DNA from: a bacterium
Lineage (GTDB): Bacteria > Babelota > Babeliae > Babelales > Chromulinivoraceae
Assembly: GCA_947377595.1 (NCBI GenBank)
Contig: CANCGK010000023.1
Span: forward strand, 1-11,202
Direction of reading: 5' to 3'
Length of the DNA: 11,202 nt
Below are positions 7,021 through 11,202 of the stretch, one piece after another. The notes beneath the pieces are model-generated. The model had not been told where the DNA came from, made no database searches, and saw nothing but the letters and a program-made list of their open reading frames with translations. The first letter of the stretch is position 1, and each line of letters starts with the position of its first letter. Both the position numbers and the translations under genes were made by a program.

Positions 7021-7203
7021 AGGAATCTCCTTTTTTGTTTGATAAGATTATTTTCTATCTGAAATTATTGTAATAAAATAGCTTGAGATAAAGCAATAAT
7101 TTTTACAAATATTAAAATACAAGTAATTGAAGCTTTAACATTTTTTCTGCTGTGGTAGAGTATTTACATAGATTTTATTATTTCGATTGTGGAGCGATTT
7201 TTT
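7021..7203. promoter_or_regulatory. Divergent promoter region
   Basis: The 183-base AT-rich gap separates the divergent pyrophosphatase (minus) and VOC-protein (plus) genes, so promoters for both are expected here. On the plus strand a TGG-TAGAGT extended -10-like sequence is at about 7153-7161, with TTAACA at 7135-7140 at short spacing. On the minus strand AATAAT/TACAAT-like -10 sequences lie near 7065-7072. A 9-bp perfect inverted repeat (7062-7070 and 7094-7102, spacing 23) could be an operator or chance in AT-rich DNA. None of these sites is strong enough to assign firmly. Confidence 0.35.
7191..7194 (+). promoter_or_regulatory. Ribosome binding site selecting the ATG at 7204
   Basis: GGAG lies 9 bases before the ATG at 7204 and within the first codons of the longer GTG-started frame (GTG at 7189). 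It therefore supports 7204 as the start of the VOC protein. Confidence 0.7.
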
Positions 7204-7623
7204 ATGGAACATGGTCCAATTAAAGTAGGCATGGTAATTTTAATGCAGCATGATTTAGGCAAAGCTGTTGAATTTTATAGAGATGTATTAAAACTTCCTT
7301 TAAAGTTCCATCTAGAAAATAAATGGGCTGAGTTTGATTTAGGTTGTGTAAAATTTGGACTTTGTCCTATTGCGCAGTTTCAGGATAATATTCGTACGGG
7401 CATTGTTCTTGAAGTACAACAAGATTTATTAGCTTTGTACGAATCATTAAAAGATCAGGTTACTTTTTTAAATGAGCCGGTTGTAGCTGTTCATGGTGTG
7501 ATGATCGGTTTTAAAGATGTCGGTGGTAATATTTTAGATTTATATCAACCAACCTTAGATAAAGTTAAAGATTTGGTAAAAGAAGTTGCAAAACAATCTG
7601 ATGAAGGGAAATCAAATGAATAA
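7204..7623 (+). CDS. VOC / glyoxalase-fold protein
   Basis: The 139-residue protein has the paired beta-alpha-beta-beta-beta modules of the vicinal oxygen chelate superfamily. The first module has VGMVILMQHDLGKAVEFYRDVLKLPLKF (8-35), the typical start in which a strand is followed by a helix containing AxxFY. The second ends in VGGNILDLYQP (106-116), the usual DPDGNxxELYxP finish. In metal-dependent members, ligands are His/Gln on the first strand and Glu on the last; here those positions appear to be a hydrophobic residue and Asp-112, so glyoxalase I activity is doubtful. Glu-70 in GIVLEV is kept. It may act in resistance, metabolism or ligand binding; the reaction is not known. The start was chosen at 7204 because of the GGAG ribosome binding site. 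The last codons overlap the next gene by 8 bases, which suggests translational coupling. Confidence 0.85.
   Translation: MEHGPIKVGMVILMQHDLGKAVEFYRDVLKLPLKFHLENKWAEFDLGCVKFGLCPIAQFQDNIRTGIVLEVQQDLLALYESLKDQVTFLNEPVVAVHGVMIGFKDVGGNILDLYQPTLDKVKDLVKEVAKQSDEGKSNE
7605..7609 (+). promoter_or_regulatory. Ribosome binding site selecting the ATG at 7616
   Basis: AGGGA lies 6 bases before the ATG at 7616 and inside the end of the VOC-protein gene. It favours the 72-residue product over the longer version that would start at a TTG at 7586. Confidence 0.65.
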
Positions 7624-7834
7624 TCAAGAAGATAAAAAAGATCTATGTTGCCAGGAACAAGATTGTGTTGGCATGGAATCATGTGATTGTCAAGGTGTTT
7701 GCGTTTGTCAGCCTTTAGATATTGATTTTGATGAAGTGCAAGGCGATTGTGATGATTGTTGTTGTGGCGATGATGAGGATGATGACGATGATGACGACGA
7801 ATGCGATGATGATTTAGAATGTACTGAAGACTAA
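7616..7834 (+). CDS. Cys- and Asp-rich acidic mini-protein (72 aa), unknown function
   Basis: I recognise no family. The protein has 13 cysteines and about 31 acidic residues in 72. The first half carries CC, C, C, CxC and CxC spacings (11-12, 17, 23-33). The second half has a DDCCCGDD cluster followed by a run of seven Asp and two more Cys near the end. There is no signal peptide or membrane segment, so it is probably cytoplasmic. Such composition could bind metal (metallothionein-like or calcium/zinc-binding) but no known domain is seen. The start overlaps the VOC gene's end by 8 bases with its own AGGGA site, and a rho-independent terminator follows at 7872-7915, so the two genes form a short operon. 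The frame is supported by the overlap and ribosome site; spurious translation of a low-complexity frame is a remaining alternative. Confidence 0.65.
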   Translation: MNNQEDKKDLCCQEQDCVGMESCDCQGVCVCQPLDIDFDEVQGDCDDCCCGDDEDDDDDDDECDDDLECTED

Positions 7835-7871
7835 ATCTGAGTCTGTTTGTATCAAATATTGCAGTTTATAG

Positions 7872-7915
7872 TAGGTAAGATATACTAATTTTATATAGGT
7901 ATCTTACCTATTTTT
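7872..7915 (+). terminator. Rho-independent terminator after the VOC/Cys-rich operon
   Basis: An 11-bp perfect stem (7872-7882 with 7900-7910), whose loop could pair further, is followed by TTTTT at 7911-7915. It lies 38 bases after the stop of the Cys-rich gene and separates that operon from groES-groEL. Confidence 0.85.
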
Positions 7916-7919
7916 ATTT

Positions 7920-7947
7920 CTGACAATTCATGTTATTCAACAATAAT
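7920..7947 (+). promoter_or_regulatory. Possible housekeeping promoter of groES-groEL
   Basis: CTGACA (7920-7925) and AATAAT (7942-7947) each match the sigma-70 consensus at 5 of 6 positions, with a 16-base spacer. They sit directly after the upstream terminator. Transcription would begin only a few bases before the ribosome binding site at 7958-7964. No CIRCE operator (TTAGCACTC and its inverted copy) is present. Confidence 0.4.
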
Positions 7948-7968
7948 TATTTTTCATAAGGAGGCAAT

Positions 7969-8256
7969 ATGTTTCAAAAATTACGCCCATTGAGTCATCA
8001 TGTTTGGGTTGAGCTTATTGATAAAAATGAAAAAACAGCGGGTGGATTATATATTCCAGATGCTGCACAAGAAAAAACTCAAACAGCTCGTGTTCTTGCA
8101 ACAGGCCCTGGTAAATACAGTCTTGATGGAACTTTAATTCCTATGCAAGTACAGGTTGGTGACCTTGTGTTTTTTGGTAAATTTTCTGGTGTGCAAGCTG
8201 GAGAAAAATTCATGGTATTAAAAGAAGATGACATCTTAGGAATTATAGAAAATTAA
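7969..8256 (+). CDS. groS: GroES co-chaperonin (10 kDa chaperonin)
   Basis: GroES forms the seven-subunit lid that closes the GroEL folding chamber in the cytoplasm. The 95-residue length is normal (about 97). The N-terminal RPLSHHVWVELIDKNEKTAGGLYIPDAAQEKTQTARVLATGPG matches the family, with the mobile loop at about 17-34. Its GroEL-contacting hydrophobic tripeptide is LYI at 27-29 (usually IVL). VGDLVFFGKFSG (63-74) and the closing KEDDILGIIE (85-94) are also standard. A strong AAGGAGG ribosome site is 4 bases before the ATG. groEL follows 12 bases after the stop, the standard groESL operon. Confidence 0.97.
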   Translation: MFQKLRPLSHHVWVELIDKNEKTAGGLYIPDAAQEKTQTARVLATGPGKYSLDGTLIPMQVQVGDLVFFGKFSGVQAGEKFMVLKEDDILGIIEN

Positions 8257-8268
8257 GGACTTTTGATT

Positions 8269-9909
8269 ATGGCAAAAAAAATCTTATTCGGGCAACAGGC
8301 TCGAACTGCAATGTTAAAAGGTATTGATATTTTAGCAAATACCGTAAAAGTTACGCTTGGGCCAAAGGGTCGTAATGTTGCATTCGAACGTTCATTTGGT
8401 GCTCCATTAATTACTAAAGATGGTGTAACGGTAGCAAAAGAGATCGAATTAGCTGACAATCTAGAAAATATGGGTGCTCAGATGGTTCGTGAAGTTGCTT
8501 CAAAAACGGCAGATGTTGCCGGTGATGGAACAACCACAGCAACTGTTTTAGCTCAAGCAATTTTTACCGAAGGTAATAAATATGTGACAGCTGGTGCAAA
8601 TCCAATGGAATTAAAACGTGGCATTGATAAATCGGTTGCAAAAATAGTAGCAGCTTTACAGTCAGTTGCAAAACAAGTGACCAGTAAAAAAGAGATTGAG
8701 CAAATTGCAACGATTTCTGCAAATTCTGATACAACCATAGGGCAACAAATTGCTGATGCTATGGAACGTGTTGGCCAAGATGGTGTGATCACTGTTGAAG
8801 AAGCTAAAGGTATGGAAAGTGAATTAGTCGTTGTTGAAGGTATGCAATTTGATCGTGGCTATCTTTCTCCCTATTTTGTAACTGATTCTGAAAAAATGGA
8901 AGTTGTTTTACAAGATCCGATGATTTTATTGTACGATAAAAAAATTGGTAACATGAAGGCTATTGTTCCTACCTTAGAAAATGCAGCACGTTCAGGCAGA
9001 GCCTTATTGATTATTGCAGAAGATATCGAAGGCGAAGCTTTAGCAGCTTTAGTTGTGAACAAAATTCGTGGTACTTTAAAAGTTGCAGCAGTCAAAGCTC
9101 CTGGTTTTGGTGATCGTCGTAAAGCAATGCTCGAAGATATAGCAATTGTTACTGGCGCTACTTTAATATCAGAAGATGCTGGTATGGCTCTTGACACCAT
9201 TATGGAACAAGATTTAGGCCATGCTAAAAAAGTAATTATCACCAAAGAAGAAACAACTATTGTGCAAGGTTTCGGTGATGTGCAAGCGATTGCTGGTCGC
9301 GTCATGCAAATTAAGTCTCAGATCGAATCATGTACATCAGACTATGATCAAGAAAAATTAGCAGAACGTTTAGCAAAATTAGCTGGCGGAGTTGCTATGA
9401 TTAAAGTTGGTGCAGCAACAGAAACCGAAATGAAAGAAATTAAAGATCGTATCGAAGATGCTTTAAGTGCAACACGAGCAGCCGTGCAAGAAGGTATTGT
9501 TGCTGGTGGTGGTTGTGCATTATTACATGCTCAAGCTGTTTTAGCAGATATGGATTTAGTTGGTGACGAAAAACTTGGTATGCAAATTATTCGTCGAGCT
9601 ATCGAAGAACCATTACGCACCATCGTATCAAACGCTGGTTATGAACCATCAATTATTGTCGAACGTATTCGTCAAGAAGGTTCTGGTCATTTTGGTTTTG
9701 ATGCTAAAAATGGCGTGTATTGTAATTTAGTCCAAGCTGGTATTATTGATCCTGTTAAAGTTACTCGTTGTGCATTACAAAATGCAGCATCGATTGCAGG
9801 ATTGTTATTGACCACAGAAGCAGTTATTGCTGATATTCCATCAGAGAAAAAAGAAATGCCAATGCCGCCAATGGGTGGTGGTATGGGTGGCATGCCAGGC
9901 ATGATGTAA
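8269..9909 (+). CDS. groL: GroEL chaperonin (60 kDa chaperonin)
   Basis: GroEL builds the double seven-subunit ring that encloses unfolded proteins and folds them using ATP with GroES. The 546-residue protein aligns along its length: MAKKILFGQQARTAMLKGID start, equatorial ATP-binding DGVTVAKEI at 51-59 and GDGTTTATVLA at 85-95, and GAATETEMKEIKDRIEDALSATRAAVQEG in the second equatorial part. Asp-51, Asp-86 and the catalytic Asp-397 correspond to E. coli Asp-52, Asp-87 and Asp-398. The C-terminus has the usual Gly-Gly-Met tail. The start is the ATG at 8269, not the TTG at 8263, because AAGGA (8255-8259) stands 9 bases before it and the protein then begins MAKK as in relatives. A strong terminator follows at 9935-9974. 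Confidence 0.98.
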   Translation: MAKKILFGQQARTAMLKGIDILANTVKVTLGPKGRNVAFERSFGAPLITKDGVTVAKEIELADNLENMGAQMVREVASKTADVAGDGTTTATVLAQAIFTEGNKYVTAGANPMELKRGIDKSVAKIVAALQSVAKQVTSKKEIEQIATISANSDTTIGQQIADAMERVGQDGVITVEEAKGMESELVVVEGMQFDRGYLSPYFVTDSEKMEVVLQDPMILLYDKKIGNMKAIVPTLENAARSGRALLIIAEDIEGEALAALVVNKIRGTLKVAAVKAPGFGDRRKAMLEDIAIVTGATLISEDAGMALDTIMEQDLGHAKKVIITKEETTIVQGFGDVQAIAGRVMQIKSQIESCTSDYDQEKLAERLAKLAGGVAMIKVGAATETEMKEIKDRIEDALSATRAAVQEGIVAGGGCALLHAQAVLADMDLVGDEKLGMQIIRRAIEEPLRTIVSNAGYEPSIIVERIRQEGSGHFGFDAKNGVYCNLVQAGIIDPVKVTRCALQNAASIAGLLLTTEAVIADIPSEKKEMPMPPMGGGMGGMPGMM

Positions 9910-9934
9910 CATTGATTTTTTTGTAATCTATATT

Positions 9935-9974
9935 ATCCGCTTGAATTTTTTATCAAAGTTCAAGCGGATTTTTT
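9935..9974 (+). terminator. Rho-independent terminator of groES-groEL
   Basis: An 11-bp perfect stem with a GC-rich centre (9935-9945 with 9959-9969) is followed by a T-run at 9969-9974. It begins 25 bases after the groEL stop and ends the operon. Confidence 0.93.
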
Positions 9975-10039
9975 ATGAGAAATATCTAGCCAATATTTTA
10001 CTTACTCTAAAACATTTTCTTTTCAGCTTGAAATTTTTG

Positions 10040-10048
10040 TGATAAGAT
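10040..10048 (+). promoter_or_regulatory. Possible extended -10 promoter for the secreted-protein gene
   Basis: TG-A-TAAGAT at 10040-10048 fits an extended -10 element. A TTGAAA at 10028-10033 is too close to act as its -35. The site lies just before the inverted repeat at 10053-10092, so the start of transcription would fall in that repeat. Confidence 0.3.
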
Positions 10049-10052
10049 GTAC

Positions 10053-10092
10053 AAAAATTAATATTTTATCAATCATTAAAATATTAATTTTT
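10053..10092. repeat. Perfect 16-bp AT-only inverted repeat upstream of the secreted-protein gene
   Basis: Arms 10053-10068 and 10077-10092 are exactly complementary around an 8-base spacer. The right arm ends in a T-run (10088-10093). It lies 38 bases before the ATG at 10130 and just after the possible -10 at 10043-10048, a position where an operator or an attenuator would act. All pairs are A-T, so an RNA hairpin would be only moderately stable. Confidence 0.75.
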
Positions 10093-10129
10093 TATAGATA
10101 AATTATCATGTATTGCGTATCAAGAAAGA

Positions 10130-10843
10130 ATGTGTATCGTGCAAAAAAAAGTTTTATTAAGTTTATTGATATGTCATTTGACCTTGTTTAGTTCCCCAGA
10201 TAAACAGCTACACAAGTCATCATCTACTCTAAATTTTCAACAATATGGTATGCGTCAAGTATTTTGCGGATCTGATTTTATAAGTCCTGATGAAAGCCCT
10301 GCAAGTACAAAAACACAAATCTCTCCACTATTAAAAAGTTGTAATGAGTATTTGGTGGGACATGAATATGATGGCGATCTCGAATTCCAGAGCCTTCGTC
10401 TTTCTGGCGATTTTGAAGAATCTGATTCAAGAAATTCATCTCCTCAAGGAGTTCGTCTTATTGGCGATTTCAGAGATGGATCGTCATCAGTTGATGTAAT
10501 TACTCACGATAGTCTAGAAAAAGGTACTTTATCTCGATCTAGAAGAATTATAGATATTTTAAAGCTTACTCCAGCACCAAGAGGTGAAAAAAGATCTCAA
10601 GAGTCTGGAGATGATACAACGCTTTATAAAAAAGCAGCTCGAGATTTAGGTGCATTAACTAAATCTACTCTTGGTGATTTTCAAAGTACAATGACAGATG
10701 ATGTTCTTAGTGACATGGTTGCTATAACAGCACGAAGAAAAGTTAAAGTTTGTGTTAAGCCAGTAATCTTACAGCGAAGACGAGTGAAATTGCCAGATGA
10801 ATTTATTTTAGATAAATGTGCGCAACCTGAAGCAAAAGAATAA
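10130..10843 (+). CDS. Secreted protein of unknown function with GDF repeats (237 aa)
   Basis: I recognise no family. The N-terminus (basic KK, then VLLSLLICHLTLFSS) is a signal peptide, so export is likely. The mature part is polar and Ser-, Asp- and Arg-rich, with little predicted hydrophobic core, and may be largely disordered. Three GDF tripeptides occur: RLSGDFEES (around 93-95), RLIGDFRDG (112-114) and TLGDFQST (182-184). The first two also repeat at DNA level (10397-10413 and 10454-10470, 15 of 17 bases), 19 codons apart. A very basic stretch (ARRKVKVCVKPVILQRRRVK) occupies about 201-220. The start could be ATG 10130 or GTG 10139; both have weak ribosome sites, and both keep the signal peptide. 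uvrB follows at a 26-base distance, so cotranscription is possible. A role in host interaction is speculation. Confidence 0.75.
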   Translation: MCIVQKKVLLSLLICHLTLFSSPDKQLHKSSSTLNFQQYGMRQVFCGSDFISPDESPASTKTQISPLLKSCNEYLVGHEYDGDLEFQSLRLSGDFEESDSRNSSPQGVRLIGDFRDGSSSVDVITHDSLEKGTLSRSRRIIDILKLTPAPRGEKRSQESGDDTTLYKKAARDLGALTKSTLGDFQSTMTDDVLSDMVAITARRKVKVCVKPVILQRRRVKLPDEFILDKCAQPEAKE

Positions 10844-10869
10844 ATATGACTAAAAAAAGGGAAGTATTG

Positions 10870-11202
10870 ATGAGTATTTTTACATTACATTTGCCATTTA
10901 AACCTGCAGGTGATCAGGGACAAGCAATCGAGAAATTGGTTGCAGGTCTTGGGTCACCTTCGACTTTACTTGGGGTCACTGGTTCTGGTAAAACATTTAC
11001 CATTGCCAATGTCATTGCACAGCAAGATGGCCCAGTGATTATTTTATCACCCAATAAAACTTTAGCAGCTCAGCTGTACGAAGAGTTTTCTTTATTTTTC
11101 CCCGATAATAAAGTGTGTTATTTTGTCAGTTATTACGATTATTATCAACCAGAATCTTATTTACCAGCTCAAGATATTTATATTCCCAAAGAGACAAAAA
11201 TT
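10870..11202 (+). CDS. uvrB: UvrB excinuclease subunit B, N-terminal fragment
   Basis: UvrB is the damage-verifying helicase-like subunit of UvrABC nucleotide excision repair: it receives the lesion from UvrA and recruits UvrC to cut. The window holds the first 111 residues of about 660-700; the gene runs off the right edge. Landmarks: FKPAGDQGQAI (10-20; most relatives have GDQPxAI), Walker A GVTGSGKTFT at 35-44 binding ATP, motif Ia SPNKTLAAQLY at 60-70, and YYDYYQPESY at 88-97, the start of the beta-hairpin region that clamps DNA. AGGGAAG (10858-10864) lies 5 bases before the ATG at 10870. An in-frame ATG at 10846 exists but has a poor ribosome site and would add residues not usual in the family. 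Confidence 0.97.
   Translation, partial: MSIFTLHLPFKPAGDQGQAIEKLVAGLGSPSTLLGVTGSGKTFTIANVIAQQDGPVIILSPNKTLAAQLYEEFSLFFPDNKVCYFVSYYDYYQPESYLPAQDIYIPKETKI

Noticed and set aside
7189..7203. GTG start for the VOC protein
   Set aside because: The only ribosome binding site, GGAG, lies within these codons and points to the ATG at 7204.
8263..8268. TTG start for groEL
   Set aside because: AAGGA spacing and the family N-terminus MAKK both favour the ATG at 8269.
8871..9305. Long minus-strand reading frame inside groEL
   Set aside because: It is antisense to an unambiguous groEL, has no ribosome site or family resemblance, and reflects groEL codon bias. The same holds for frames at 8253-8459, 8553-8792 and 9687-9902.
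1..11202. tRNA, rRNA, CRISPR array or insertion sequence
   Set aside because: No cloverleaf, rRNA core, regularly spaced repeats or transposase motif was seen by eye.

Overview
The window is 11.2 kb of AT-rich bacterial DNA with densely packed genes. It contains one fragment cut by the left edge, eight complete protein genes that are recognised or clearly real, two lineage-type secreted proteins of unknown function, one gene cut by the right edge, and a GC-rich structured intergenic segment. The mix suggests a reduced-genome, possibly host-associated bacterium: AT-rich codons, core housekeeping genes (peptidoglycan synthesis, chaperonin, excision repair), and several exported proteins with no recognisable family. 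Candidatus Dependentiae (TM6) is my best guess. That is an inference from gene style, and no marker in the window proves it.

Layout. 1-618 (+) is the C-terminal end of a class A penicillin-binding protein. 696-2609 (+) is a large secreted protein of unknown function, convergent with a four-gene minus-strand block. In transcription order the block runs: all-alpha NTP pyrophosphatase (7020-6589), small secreted or membrane protein (6530-6012), MutS-type ATPase with an N-terminal export signal (5908-3938), and MurG-like glycosyltransferase (3677-2634). The 260-base gap between the last two holds a GC-rich, heavily self-complementary segment (about 3772-3946), the best candidate here for an undescribed RNA or element.

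From 7204 the genes run on the plus strand. A VOC/glyoxalase-fold protein overlaps a 72-residue Cys/Asp-rich protein, and a rho-independent terminator follows. Then come groES and groEL, closed by a second strong terminator. After a perfect 16-bp inverted repeat come a small secreted protein of unknown function and the start of uvrB.

Functionally, the PBP and MurG-like genes imply the cell builds or remodels peptidoglycan. GroES/GroEL form the chaperonin, and UvrB and the NTP pyrophosphatase serve genome and nucleotide-pool maintenance. The most unusual items are the MutS-like ATPase with an apparent signal peptide and no visible mismatch-recognition domain, the structured intergenic segment whose closing stem contains that gene's stop codon, and the Cys/Asp-rich mini-protein, whose composition is echoed by the tail of the divergently transcribed pyrophosphatase.
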